DNA of 24,323 nucleotides. It comes from Candidatus Thorarchaeota archaeon (GTDB lineage: Archaea; Asgardarchaeota; Thorarchaeia; Thorarchaeales; Thorarchaeaceae). How positions within the stretch are numbered: the stretch's first letter is position 1; each line of letters starts with the position of its first letter. Below are positions 1-7,843 of this stretch, piece by piece. A model generated the notes under the pieces. That model did not search any database, was not told where the DNA came from, and saw nothing but the letters and a program-made list of their open reading frames with translations. Both the position numbers and the translations under genes were made by a program. The stretch spans positions 1 to 24,323 of the forward strand of contig JAEOUL010000098.1 of NCBI GenBank assembly GCA_016839345.1. The letters are read 5' to 3'.

Positions 1-537
1 ATGGATTCCATCAACACCCTGGGATAGGAAGAACACAGGAATCAGGAGCCACCATTGTAGACCGACAAAGAACATTGGACCTGCATAGAACAGTAGGTCT
101 CCAACACTCTCCACTCTCTCCCACAAAGGATTTCTGCTGATGAATTCAGTCATCTCGGTCATGTAGTAGCCAAGCATCTGAAAGGCTACCAAAACAGGCA
201 GTAAAAAGAATGAGATAACAATCATGATAACAGCTACCCTCGGAAGATCAGGAATCTTACCTTCATGATAGTTGTCTAGTGGATAGATACCATGAAGTGT
301 GAGTGCGGTCAATAACAATAGAATTCCACTAGGTAGGAAGAATAGTGGTTGGAAAACATACATCCATACTCCAAAGACCTCATAGACATTTCCAGAAATC
401 ATGCTGTACGATGGATTAAGTATTGGAAGGAAATACCAGACACCGAATACTACAAGCAATTCAGGAATTAGCATCTTCATGCGATAATCTTGAATGAATT
501 TCATAACAAGACCTGGTTCGTTCTTTTGTTCTTCCAT
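1..537 (-). CDS. Polytopic membrane protein, C-terminus cut by window edge
   Basis: The frame is open from an ATG at 537 leftwards to the edge, giving 179 visible residues beginning MEEQKNEPGL. An AGAGGTG-like ribosome binding site lies just upstream. After a short charged N-terminus there are about four strongly hydrophobic stretches: roughly residues 22-42, 57-80, 100-125 and 150-175. They are separated by short polar loops, one of which is PLDNYHEGKIPDLPR. No enzymatic motif is visible and I do not recognise the family. It starts 16 bases after the stop of the small two-TM gene upstream, so the two are probably cotranscribed. A multi-pass transporter-like or assembly protein is possible, but the function is unknown. 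Confidence 0.75.
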   Translation of the reverse strand, partial: MEEQKNEPGLVMKFIQDYRMKMLIPELLVVFGVWYFLPILNPSYSMISGNVYEVFGVWMYVFQPLFFLPSGILLLLTALTLHGIYPLDNYHEGKIPDLPRVAVIMIVISFFLLPVLVAFQMLGYYMTEMTEFISRNPLWERVESVGDLLFYAGPMFFVGLQWWLLIPVFFLSQGVDGIH

Positions 538-553
538 TGTAGCACCTCTTCTG

Positions 554-847
554 TTAGTCAAAAGTTGGTTTTCGTGTAGAAACGTCTTCGTCTTCCTCAC
601 GCAGTTTGTGTTGGAAGGGTCTACCTTGACCATAGATCTGTGGGTCCATGCCCTTGGTTTTATTCATGATTGTGTAGAAACCACCAATCTGTATCGCCAA
701 TGACACAAGAGAAACTACAAACACGTCAGGAAAATACTCGTGAGAAAAGAGTTGCAGTATCCAAATGGTCGGATAGAGAATTGCTTGGATGATGATTCCA
801 AACAGAAGCATTAGCACCCATTTGTTAGTCCAATTTGACGACGTCAT
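554..847 (-). CDS. Small two-TM membrane protein
   Basis: 97 residues from the ATG at 847 (MTSSNWTNKW). The frame can be extended to a TTG at 877, but a TATA-like box (TTTAATTA on the minus strand, 898-905) would place transcription start near 875, so the ATG is preferred. An AGGA-like site lies about 8 bases upstream of it. Two hydrophobic helices are visible, about residues 10-30 and 40-62. They are followed by a polar, charged C-terminal tail of about 35 residues (KTKGMDPQIYGQGRPF, then an acidic EEDEDVS stretch), probably cytosolic. No known domain is recognised. It sits between three paralogous membrane proteins upstream and a polytopic protein downstream. Confidence 0.65.
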   Translation of the reverse strand: MTSSNWTNKWVLMLLFGIIIQAILYPTIWILQLFSHEYFPDVFVVSLVSLAIQIGGFYTIMNKTKGMDPQIYGQGRPFQHKLREEDEDVSTRKPTFD

Positions 848-919
848 TGTTCTGCAGTCCTGTTGTGTTCTAGACAAGAGGTTCGCGATTTATCAGATAA
901 TTAAAGGTGTCTATGCAGT
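848..919 (-). promoter_or_regulatory. Putative promoter for the two downstream membrane genes
   Basis: This 72-base gap between two minus-strand genes is longer than the others in the cluster. It contains the AT-rich element TTTAATTA (minus strand, 898-905), placed suitably for a start near 875. No strong hairpin was seen. Confidence 0.35.
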
Positions 920-1885
920 CTAAGGAGGATTATAATTATCTTGTAATTCAGATGCAAGAAGGGCAGCAAGATCTCTGAAGTCACGTATCGAGATGCTTGG
1001 GACACTACTCGTCCGCGAGGGTATGTTGAAACGTGCAACGATGACAATGACATCTTTGTCCATCGAATATTCAAGAAGAGCGGGATATCTGGTTGCGATT
1101 CTATAGGTTTCTTCACGGGGCGAAATTTTACCGCCTTTGTAGATAGTCCCAACAAGATAGGGATAGGCAAAACCAGAATGAGAAACCTGTACTTGTATCT
1201 GTACAGTTTCGGGGAGCCCCTGCACGTATGCTTTAACCTCTGCATCGAGAATCGTTTGAACCCCTTCACGCACACCGAGCTCCACATTCATTCCTGCTCT
1301 TACACCACGCACTCCAGATAGTGCTCGGGCAAATTCATAGACGTCACCTTTCACAGGAGCTTTGAAGAACTCTTGTGCATCTATTTTTGGGATTCGAAAA
1401 CCAAACACAAACCCAGCTACTGCCACAATTGCGTATAGAATTGTGATTAGAATGATTGAATCAATTGTCGGGTCGAAGAGTACAATGTTTAGATCCGGGA
1501 GGATTAACATGAAGAATCCAAGAATTGCAATAAAGATGAATGAACAAGAACAACCACAAAGATCCCCTGGATGAGAATAGAGGTCTCCATAGGCTTCTTC
1601 ATATTTTTCCACCATGTCCTCATATTCTTGGAAATCAATCCATGTCTTTCTTTTTTCCCACTTACCTGGGATATAGTCAATGGCTCTCTTGGAACCAGCA
1701 CCCATTCCCAATGAAATGAAGAAAAGAGCCACTGGAAGTCCAATGTAAATAAGCATCTGATAGAAAAATGATGAATACAGGATATCTAGGATTATTGCAA
1801 ATGTAGCAATGAGTACTGATATCACAGCAAAGGCCTTGTTGACTTTTCCTTGACGACTGAAATCGATAATCTTTGTATCGCTCAA
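920..1885 (-). CDS. 4-TM membrane protein of a local paralogue family (copy 3)
   Basis: 321 residues. The start is a TTG at 1885 with GGGAAGG just upstream; an in-frame TGA eight codons further up rules out a longer protein. Plan: TM1 about residues 18-36, TM2 about 40-62, a cytosolic charged loop with DYIPGKW then an acidic helix (EYEDMVEKYEEAYGD), TM3 about 110-132, TM4 about 140-165, and a soluble C-terminal domain of about 150 residues. It shares this plan, the Y-x3-x-W motif after TM2 and the acidic/aromatic helix with the genes starting at 2873 and 3902, so I read the three as diverged tandem duplicates. Unusual here is a cysteine cluster, LCGCSCS, at the edge of TM3. No catalytic motif is visible and the function is unknown. 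Confidence 0.8.
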   Translation of the reverse strand: MSDTKIIDFSRQGKVNKAFAVISVLIATFAIILDILYSSFFYQMLIYIGLPVALFFISLGMGAGSKRAIDYIPGKWEKRKTWIDFQEYEDMVEKYEEAYGDLYSHPGDLCGCSCSFIFIAILGFFMLILPDLNIVLFDPTIDSIILITILYAIVAVAGFVFGFRIPKIDAQEFFKAPVKGDVYEFARALSGVRGVRAGMNVELGVREGVQTILDAEVKAYVQGLPETVQIQVQVSHSGFAYPYLVGTIYKGGKISPREETYRIATRYPALLEYSMDKDVIVIVARFNIPSRTSSVPSISIRDFRDLAALLASELQDNYNPP

Positions 1886-1931
1886 TCCAATCCTTCCCGC
1901 AGTTTCAAGATATCATGGCAAGAGATAAGGT

Positions 1932-2873
1932 CTACGATGATGGGATAAAACGTTTCAAATAAGTATCAAGATCATCTAGTACTTCCTCGAGAAGCTCACT
2001 GCCGCCTCGCGTTTCAATGTATGAAAGAATTGTTTTTTGAACAATCTGAGCGACAAGATACGGAGTTAGTTGATCTGGTGTGTCATCGACTACTACTGAT
2101 TCCTCAGACCCTTCAAGTTGAAGAATTGATCTTACACGAAACTGGTCTCCTGAGTCATCAAATTGACACTCAATTCGAGCCGCACTCTCAATATCTTCTA
2201 TTCGCGCGACTGGTTTTGGTTCGCGAATCGTGAAGTATCCTCCAGCCTCACCAATTATGATACGTACACCAACCCAAGAAATTCCAGGACTCTGTCCTAT
2301 CAATCGGACTACTTTGGATAAGAGGGATGTTTGTGTGTAAGAGAAATGAGGTGTAGAATCATTGGGAATGTACTTGAATGTCAGGTTGGTAAATACGACT
2401 CCAAAAAGCAAAACAAGAAAACCAAAGATAATGGGTGTTGCAGCTATTAGATAGAATGTGGTTCTCATTAGAACAAATGGAGCTAGAATTGCTGTTGAAA
2501 ATAACAGAACTGTAATGCCAAGTGACGGGATATCAATAATCGAAAGTACAATTTGGTAGGCCCGTCTATATTGTTTAATCATCTTCTCATATTCGGATAT
2601 CGTAACCTCTCGTTCTCGAAAATCCCATTTTGGTTCGGAATACTTGATGTCAGTTTTCATTTTCCAAGAAATACCAATGAGTACTGGCAATATACTAATG
2701 AAAAGGAAAGATGCCCACGAAATCCATTCGATTGGATTTTCATAGAGGTTTAAAAGATGATATTGTGCAATCTCAAATCCCATAAAGCCCCATGCCAATA
2801 CAACTATGAAGGTGACTCCTTTCAAGTAGAATTGTGATTTGAATTCGATAGGAGCTGCATTCATTTCAGTCAC
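1932..2873 (-). CDS. 4-TM membrane protein of a local paralogue family (copy 2)
   Basis: 313 residues from a GTG at 2873, or 310 from the in-frame ATG at 2864. The GTG lies one codon after the stop of the upstream paralogue, so translational coupling is likely. TM1 is about residues 16-34 and TM2 about 47-67. Next comes the loop IKYSEPKW with a charged helix (SEYEKMIKQYRRAY), then TM3 and TM4 between about 115 and 165, then a soluble C-terminal domain. In that domain SPGISWVGVRI and the segment starting FTIREPKPVARI correspond to IPGLSHVRVVF and FTVFESPRVVSRI in the copy at 3902. The acidic C-terminus includes EEVLDDLDTYLKR. No recognised enzyme motif. Confidence 0.8.
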   Translation of the reverse strand: MTEMNAAPIEFKSQFYLKGVTFIVVLAWGFMGFEIAQYHLLNLYENPIEWISWASFLFISILPVLIGISWKMKTDIKYSEPKWDFREREVTISEYEKMIKQYRRAYQIVLSIIDIPSLGITVLLFSTAILAPFVLMRTTFYLIAATPIIFGFLVLLFGVVFTNLTFKYIPNDSTPHFSYTQTSLLSKVVRLIGQSPGISWVGVRIIIGEAGGYFTIREPKPVARIEDIESAARIECQFDDSGDQFRVRSILQLEGSEESVVVDDTPDQLTPYLVAQIVQKTILSYIETRGGSELLEEVLDDLDTYLKRFIPSS

Positions 2874-2876
2874 TCG

Positions 2877-3902
2877 CTATTGATGTGAATCAGATGAAAC
2901 CTTTTCCACATTGAGTGTTTCTAGTATCTGTGCCAGCTCCGGATTCTCACCACGAGTATAGAACCACTCGAGTATCATGATTGCGATTCCATTTTCAATC
3001 ACCTGCTTCACGTCTTTGACCCCTGGTGCTCCTGCTTTGTATGAGATTGGATATTTCACATAATATCCGTTCTTGTCCTGATCAACGAATTTTCTGAAAT
3101 GACGATCTTCTGAAAACCACCACCAAAGTACTTCAGGATGGCTCTCCGATTTATAGAGTCGACAAAGGACACGATTAACTGCTCCAAGCTCTTCAGACCA
3201 TGATTCGATATAACCCTCTTTCTCAATACTAGCAATTCTACTCACTACTCGTGGTGACTCGAACACAGTGAATCCGTCTTGTTCACCTTTGTCAAACACT
3301 ACCCGAACATGCGATAGACCAGGGATTTTTTCTTGGGATTCTGCTAATCTAATTGCTTCCCGTACTAGTAGAATATTGAAATCGTAAGATGCTGCATTTG
3401 ATGTGGCTCGAAGTGCTCCGATGGATGCCATTGAATATGATAGTGATAGTGCTAGAGCGAACATCCAAGAATCTAGTGGGGAGAGTGATGGATTCTCAAC
3501 AAAAAGATACACCGGCAAAGCAACCATGAAGAGAAGCAAGGCGATTGGAATAAAGAAGATCCAATAGTTGCTGTTTGCCACCATCCGCCAGTATTTGCGT
3601 TTATTCTGCCTGTCTAGTATTTTGGCTTCATCAATTGATAGCTGTGCAGGCTCAAGTGCCCAGACGGGATCGGTATAATGAATAGCACTCTTTTTCCCAT
3701 ACCATCCGACTGCAAATCCGAGGATTGTGATAAGAAGTGGCAAAGCAAAGAATACTACACCAATGAGAAGCCAGTTTGTAGTTGTGACAGGGAGTGCAAC
3801 ATCCGCGGCAAAATATCCGAGAGTTAGACTTCCCAGAATGCCTAGAACTATTATTGCGTAAATCAAGGACATTGATCTATAGACAATGATACGCTCAGTC
3901 AT
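2877..3902 (-). CDS. 4-TM membrane protein of a local paralogue family (copy 1)
   Basis: 341 residues from the ATG at 3902, which has a good AGGTGGA site (3909-3915) six bases upstream. The in-frame GTG at 3908 overlaps that spacing and is less likely. TM1 is about residues 12-33 and TM2 about 40-65. Then comes IHYTDPVW with a helix rich in basic residues (DRQNKRKYWRM), TM3 about 112-132 and TM4 about 145-165. The soluble C-terminal domain of about 170 residues contains a tryptophan-rich segment (VLWWWF). It is the first gene of the minus-strand cluster and probably carries its main promoter, in the region shared with the divergent peroxiredoxin gene. Family not recognised; a membrane sensor or scaffold is only a guess. 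Confidence 0.8.
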   Translation of the reverse strand: MTERIIVYRSMSLIYAIIVLGILGSLTLGYFAADVALPVTTTNWLLIGVVFFALPLLITILGFAVGWYGKKSAIHYTDPVWALEPAQLSIDEAKILDRQNKRKYWRMVANSNYWIFFIPIALLLFMVALPVYLFVENPSLSPLDSWMFALALSLSYSMASIGALRATSNAASYDFNILLVREAIRLAESQEKIPGLSHVRVVFDKGEQDGFTVFESPRVVSRIASIEKEGYIESWSEELGAVNRVLCRLYKSESHPEVLWWWFSEDRHFRKFVDQDKNGYYVKYPISYKAGAPGVKDVKQVIENGIAIMILEWFYTRGENPELAQILETLNVEKVSSDSHQ

Positions 3903-4023
3903 CTGCACTCCACCTGAAACATTCTGACCAGCCTTCTCAGTCTCTTTAAGGCTTGCTACACGTAAACGCTTATTACTGTGAAAGACAATTTATTATTGTT
4001 AATTATTATTCAAGGAGATTACA
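3903..4023. promoter_or_regulatory. Divergent promoter region, membrane cluster / peroxiredoxins
   Basis: 121 bases separate the divergent starts at 3902 and 4024. The part near the peroxiredoxin gene is very AT-rich (3983-4010), with TTATTATT-type direct repeats around 3990-3997 and 4002-4010 and TATA-like sequence in both directions. AAGGAGA at 4012-4018 is the ribosome binding site for the gene at 4024. The repeats could be regulator sites or simply AT-rich promoter DNA. Confidence 0.5.
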
Positions 4024-4506
4024 ATGCTTAAGATAGGTGATAAAGCACCAAATTTTGAAACAACCACAGAGAGTGGGGAAAAAGTAAAACTCAACAGTTT
4101 AAGGGGAAAGAAAGTCTTTCTCTACTTTTATCCAAAGGATAACACACCAGGATGTCAGGCAGAAGCTTGTTCTATCCGTGACAACTTCGAGGTCTTCAAG
4201 AACTCAGACATACCTGTGTTCGGAGTTTCTGGAGGAACTGAGAAGTCGCATAAGAGTTTCAAGGAGAAGAACGACTTACCATTTCCACTGTTGATGGATG
4301 AAGAATTCGAGATTGCCAAACTCTACGATGTGTACACAACCAAGAAGATGTATGGTAAGGAATATCTCGGGATTGAGAGGACTACCTTTCTCATCGATGA
4401 GAAGGGGAAGATAGAGGGGATTTTCGGTGGCCCAGAGGGAATCGATAAGGTCAAGACCTCGGAGCATGCGGACCAAGTCATCAAGTTCTGGAACCTCAAA
4501 CTGTAG
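4024..4506 (+). CDS. bcp: Peroxiredoxin, PrxQ/Bcp family (copy 1)
   Basis: 160 residues, the normal length for this family. Thiol peroxidases of this type reduce hydrogen peroxide and organic hydroperoxides in the cytosol, using thioredoxin-like donors. The active-site motif is complete: T41-P-G-C44 with the peroxidatic cysteine C44, and C49 five residues later in the pattern PGCQAEACSIRD as the likely resolving cysteine. The YFYPKD strand before it and the catalytic-loop arginine in GIERTTFLID are also present. The ATG is preceded by AAGGAGA. A second, similar gene follows after 11 bases, so the two form an operon. The EKNDLPFPLLMDEE segment is typical of PrxQ. Confidence 0.96.
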   Translation: MLKIGDKAPNFETTTESGEKVKLNSLRGKKVFLYFYPKDNTPGCQAEACSIRDNFEVFKNSDIPVFGVSGGTEKSHKSFKEKNDLPFPLLMDEEFEIAKLYDVYTTKKMYGKEYLGIERTTFLIDEKGKIEGIFGGPEGIDKVKTSEHADQVIKFWNLKL

Positions 4507-4517
4507 AGGAACATGCA

Positions 4518-4991
4518 ATGTTAAAGATAGGCGATATCGCTCCAGATTTCATAACCGTCGACGACGAAGGTAACCAATTCAAACTGAGTGACTTCAGAGG
4601 GAAGAAAATAGTACTCTATTTCTATCCAAAGGACTTCACTCCAGGTTGTACTGCAGAAGCCTGTTCTATTCGAGACAGTTACACACTCTTCGAAGGTTCA
4701 GGCATCCCCATCTATGGGATCTCAGGAGGAAGTGCAGAACTTCATCAGAAATTCAGAGGAAAATACGATCTTCCTTTCAATATCTTGGTGGATGAAAACC
4801 TTGAGATAGCGAAACTCTATGGAGCTTACAGTAAGCTAAGCATCTTGGGAGCGGGTGTCAAAAGAATCACATTCCTAATTGATGAGGATGGTAAAATCGA
4901 AGGCATATTCGGGGGATCTGAAGGAGCAGATCGAGTTCGTTCAAAAGAGCATGCTGAACAAATCGTAAGTTTCTGGGGTCTTAAACTATAG
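4518..4991 (+). CDS. bcp: Peroxiredoxin, PrxQ/Bcp family (copy 2)
   Basis: 157 residues, alignable end to end with the preceding gene except for a short length difference near residue 105-112. The active site is intact: T41-P-G-C44 and C49 in PGCTAEACSIRD, with the conserved arginine in VKRITFLID. Its ribosome binding site (GAGGAA) overlaps the stop region of copy 1, and the 11-base spacing implies cotranscription. The copies have the same cysteine layout but differ around the loop before TFLID (KKMYGKEYLGIER against SKLSILGAGVKR), near where substrate or partner would contact. They may therefore handle different peroxides or donors (inference). Confidence 0.96.
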   Translation: MLKIGDIAPDFITVDDEGNQFKLSDFRGKKIVLYFYPKDFTPGCTAEACSIRDSYTLFEGSGIPIYGISGGSAELHQKFRGKYDLPFNILVDENLEIAKLYGAYSKLSILGAGVKRITFLIDEDGKIEGIFGGSEGADRVRSKEHAEQIVSFWGLKL

Positions 4992-5069
4992 TCCCCATGT
5001 ATAACTTATCAAAAAGTAGTTCAAATCCTAACGAAGGAAAGGATTGTTTGTCATCAATGAGATGATATT

Positions 5070-5169
5070 GTCTTAACAGACTTAACCCTAAAGCATAGAC
5101 TTTAATGATGGCTGTGAGCAGCCCGAACCTGCTTAACAGGCGTGTATAGCCTGGTCTACGAATGCGTAG
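5070..5169 (+). promoter_or_regulatory. Hairpin-rich leader before malic enzyme
   Basis: The 190-base gap 4992-5181 holds several short perfect inverted repeats: GTCT-taac-AGAC (5070-5081), GGCTG-tgag-CAGCC (5110-5123), CAGGC-gtgtata-GCCTG (5137-5153) and CTACG-aatg-CGTAG (5156-5169). CCTG at 5128-5131 could compete for the 5137 arm. The last stem ends beside the GGAG ribosome binding site (5169-5172) of the gene at 5182. A folded leader that gates translation is possible, but the transcription start is unknown, so some stems could instead be operator DNA. Confidence 0.4.
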
Positions 5170-5181
5170 GAGCCCAATATA

Positions 5182-6540
5182 ATGTCTGAAGAAAAGCTCT
5201 CTGTTGAAGAGTTGAAGAAAAAAGCAGAGAAGCCGGGAAAGGACGCAATGATTCTTCACCCATTTTATCAAGGTAAGATTCAGTCTATAGGCAAGTGTCC
5301 CGTTCGCGACTTCTCCGACTTCGCAATATGGTATACTCCTGGTGTGGCCAAACCATGCTTGGACATTAAAGACAATCCTAAGATGGCATATGAACATCTG
5401 AACAAGGGAAACATGGTTGCTGTTGTAAGCGATGGAACCCGAGTACTTGGCCTCGGTGATATCGGTCCACTGGCAGCTGGACCTGTTATGGAAGGGAAGG
5501 CAATTTTATTCAAATACCTCGGTGGTGTGGATGCATGGCCAGTCTGTGTGGATACAAAAGATGCTGACAAGATTATTGAGTTTGTCAAACTTCTGCAGCC
5601 CTCATTTGGCGGCATCAACCTTGAGGATATATCAAAACCAAAGTGCTACAAGGTCTTAGAAGAACTAAGGAACGACCCAGAAGTCAAGATTCCTGTGTGG
5701 CATGACGACGCCCAAGGTACAGCAACTGTTGTTCTGGCAGGTGTGATTGGAGGCCTAAACGTCGTTAAGAAGGAAATTGAGAATGCTACAGTTGCTCTGC
5801 TAGGTGTTGGTGCTGCAAACACACGAACAGCATACCTGTTGATTGCAGCTGGCATTGATCCTAAGAACATCGTTATGGTAGACAGCAAAGGCGCAATCTA
5901 TGCAGACCGTGAGGATATCGTGAAAGACAAAGACTATGACACCTTCAAGTACGATTTAGCCCAGAAGACCAACCCAGATAGACAGACTGGAGACCTTGGT
6001 GAGGTTATTGAGGGAATTGATGTCCTCATCACCGCATCACGACCAATTCCGGGTACGGTAAAGAAGGAGTGGGTTTCAAAGATGGCAAATGACTCAATCG
6101 TTTATGCCTGTGCCAATCCTCTACCTGAGATATGGCCTTGGGACGCCAAAGATGCAGGTGCTCGAATTGTTGGAACGGGTCGGTCAGACTTTGACAACCA
6201 AATCAACAATTCTCTAGGATTTCCTGGCATCTTCCGGGGAACACTAGATGTGAGAGCAAGTACAATCACCGACGAGATGTGTATTGCAGCTGCTCAGGCA
6301 TTGGCTGATCTTGGTGCAAAGGAGGCCAACGAACGAAAAGTCATCCCCACAATGGACCAATGGGAATTGTATCCTCTTGAAGCAACAGCTGTAGGGATGA
6401 AAGCAATTGAACAAGGTGTTGCTATGAAGCAGTGGGAGGAGAAAGAACTCTATAGGCATGCTGAAGATATCATCAGACGAGCTCGTGGAAGTTCAGAAAC
6501 CCTCTATGAAAAGGGCTTCATTTCAAAAGCTCCTATTTAA
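5182..6540 (+). CDS. Malic enzyme (NAD(P)-dependent, decarboxylating)
   Basis: 452 residues, the size of single-domain prokaryotic malic enzymes without the C-terminal phosphotransacetylase-like extension of MaeB. It oxidatively decarboxylates malate to pyruvate and CO2 with a divalent metal and NAD(P)+. Visible signatures: the tyrosine motif IWYTPGVAKPC (Y51), VSDGTRVLGLGDIGPLA, the lysine in MEGKAILF (K106), metal ligands in NLEDISKP (E148, D149) and WHDDAQGTA (D175, D176), a dinucleotide-binding turn LLGVGAANTRTA (about 207-218), and ACANPLPEI (about 309-317). Cofactor preference cannot be read with confidence. The ATG follows a GGAG site and a hairpin-rich leader. A strong hairpin follows the stop. 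Confidence 0.95.
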   Translation: MSEEKLSVEELKKKAEKPGKDAMILHPFYQGKIQSIGKCPVRDFSDFAIWYTPGVAKPCLDIKDNPKMAYEHLNKGNMVAVVSDGTRVLGLGDIGPLAAGPVMEGKAILFKYLGGVDAWPVCVDTKDADKIIEFVKLLQPSFGGINLEDISKPKCYKVLEELRNDPEVKIPVWHDDAQGTATVVLAGVIGGLNVVKKEIENATVALLGVGAANTRTAYLLIAAGIDPKNIVMVDSKGAIYADREDIVKDKDYDTFKYDLAQKTNPDRQTGDLGEVIEGIDVLITASRPIPGTVKKEWVSKMANDSIVYACANPLPEIWPWDAKDAGARIVGTGRSDFDNQINNSLGFPGIFRGTLDVRASTITDEMCIAAAQALADLGAKEANERKVIPTMDQWELYPLEATAVGMKAIEQGVAMKQWEEKELYRHAEDIIRRARGSSETLYEKGFISKAPI

Positions 6541-6553
6541 TTTCAAAATACAG

Positions 6554-6580
6554 GTTCCTCTCTGATTTTCAGGGAGGAAC
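6554..6580 (+). terminator. Stem-loop after malic enzyme
   Basis: An 11-bp stem with one G-T wobble (arms 6554-6564 and 6570-6580) and a 5-base loop, beginning 13 bases after the malic enzyme stop and followed by a weak T run (CTTTTG). It is probably a 3' end or termination/processing signal. The rest of the gap to 6736 is promoter-like DNA for the next operon. Confidence 0.6.
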
Positions 6581-6681
6581 TCCATCTAGCTTTTGCCGCA
6601 ATCGTTTTGTGTATTTATTATCAATTAGCATACTCCATTGCACTACATTATTAAGAAATGAAAATTCCAGCCACCGAACTT

Positions 6682-6715
6682 AGTGAGCCATCATATATGG
6701 TGTATTTAACTCACT
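6682..6715. promoter_or_regulatory. TATA-like element flanked by inverted repeat (operator candidate)
   Basis: AGTGAG (6682-6687) and CTCACT (6710-6715) form a perfect 6-bp inverted repeat. Between the arms lies CATATATGG (6692-6700), a plausible TATA box about 40 bases before the ATG at 6737. A dimeric regulator bound here would block promoter access for the hydroxyacid dehydrogenase operon. The site is inferred from symmetry and position only. Confidence 0.4.
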
Positions 6716-6736
6716 GAAATCTTTGGAGAATAAGAT

Positions 6737-7843
6737 ATGTCCTACGACAAATGTGTCCGCTGCGGTTCGTGCCTAATGTTTTGTCCTATGTTTGACGCAA
6801 CTGGCGAGGAACAATTCTCACCCCGTGGGAAGACATACCTACTTCAGGTAATGGACCAGATTGAAGATGATGAAGAACTGGGAAAGGAGTTCAGACGCCT
6901 TTTATTCCAGTGCTCACTCTGTGGTCGTTGTGAAGAGACATGCGCATCAGGTGTGGACTTACTCAAGATTTGGCATGAGCAGAGAGCCAAAGCTATAGAA
7001 ACTGCTCCTGAGGAGTTCGCATATCTTGAACCCCTCAAGCATGCGCTTTCCAATGTGAAGAACATCTATGGTCTAGCAGCTGAGGACAGGGCAATCTACT
7101 GGCTTGATGAGCTTGAGGATGAGATCCCAGGTCTCGAGGACAGAGTCTATGAGAAAGGAAAGACAGCAGAAGTCATGGTGTTTCTTGGTTGTCTTATGTC
7201 ATTCAGAGGAAGTCAGATAGACGTGCTCAGGTCACTGTTCCAGACTCTGGAGATGCTCGACGTTGACTATCTTGTCATGGGTTCAGAGGAGTTCTGTTGT
7301 GGACACCCTCTGTATCTTATGGGAGATGATCAGGGAGCAGAGAAGCTCAGAGAACACAACAGGCAAGTTGTTGAAGCTGCCAAAGCAAAGAATGTTATCA
7401 CATGTTGTCCGGGATGTCTCATTCAACTTCGTGAACATCACAATCTAGACAATGCCGAGGCACTCCATCACACACAGTTCTTCGACAGGAAACTGGAAAC
7501 CATTCCAAAGTACAAGCAGACTGAGGAGTTCTCCTATCACGACCCGTGTGAACTACACCGCATTCTCGAGATAAAGACAGAACCCAGATCAGTAATCAAT
7601 AAGATGGGAATTGAATTCAAAGAGATGGACCTAAGTTGCTGTGGAGGTGGAGGTCTCTTGAGGATGACTGATCCAGACCTAAGTGACAAGGTCATTCAGC
7701 TAAGAGCAGCACGGGAAGGTGTGAAGAACACGACTGTAATCACAGCTTGTCCCTCTTGCAGAGAACAACTGCTCGGTCAGGATTTGAAAACCAAGGACAT
7801 TGTCGAACTCCTATCCGCCTCACTTCACGGAGGTGTCGAGTAG
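6737..7843 (+). CDS. FeS/CCG-domain subunit of 2-hydroxyacid dehydrogenase (GlcF/GlpC/HdrD-like)
   Basis: 368 residues. The N-terminus carries two [4Fe-4S] ferredoxin motifs: C6-x2-C9-x2-C12-x3-C16 and C59-x2-C62-x2-C65-x3-C69. Two cysteine-rich CCG domains follow. The first includes VFLGCLMSFRG, EEFCCGHP and TCCPGC; the second includes YHDPCELHR, LSCCGGGG and TACPSC. This layout is that of the electron-transfer subunits GlcF, GlpC and LldE and the HdrD part of heterodisulfide reductase. It presumably takes electrons from the FAD subunit encoded immediately downstream and passes them to a quinone or another carrier. No membrane helix is seen. The ATG follows a GGAG site (6725-6728). The acceptor is unknown. 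Confidence 0.9.
   Translation: MSYDKCVRCGSCLMFCPMFDATGEEQFSPRGKTYLLQVMDQIEDDEELGKEFRRLLFQCSLCGRCEETCASGVDLLKIWHEQRAKAIETAPEEFAYLEPLKHALSNVKNIYGLAAEDRAIYWLDELEDEIPGLEDRVYEKGKTAEVMVFLGCLMSFRGSQIDVLRSLFQTLEMLDVDYLVMGSEEFCCGHPLYLMGDDQGAEKLREHNRQVVEAAKAKNVITCCPGCLIQLREHHNLDNAEALHHTQFFDRKLETIPKYKQTEEFSYHDPCELHRILEIKTEPRSVINKMGIEFKEMDLSCCGGGGLLRMTDPDLSDKVIQLRAAREGVKNTTVITACPSCREQLLGQDLKTKDIVELLSASLHGGVE

Noticed and set aside
848..877. TTG start extending the two-TM protein by 10 residues
   Set aside because: The predicted transcription start lies close to or downstream of this codon; the ATG at 847 has a better-placed binding site.
921..932. AAGGAGG-like sequence on the plus strand
   Set aside because: It is the complement of the last codons (Asn-Pro-Pro-stop) of a minus-strand gene, and no plausible plus-strand gene follows.
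5019..5028. GTTCAAATCC, resembling a tRNA T-loop
   Set aside because: No matching T stem, anticodon arm or acceptor stem was found around it.
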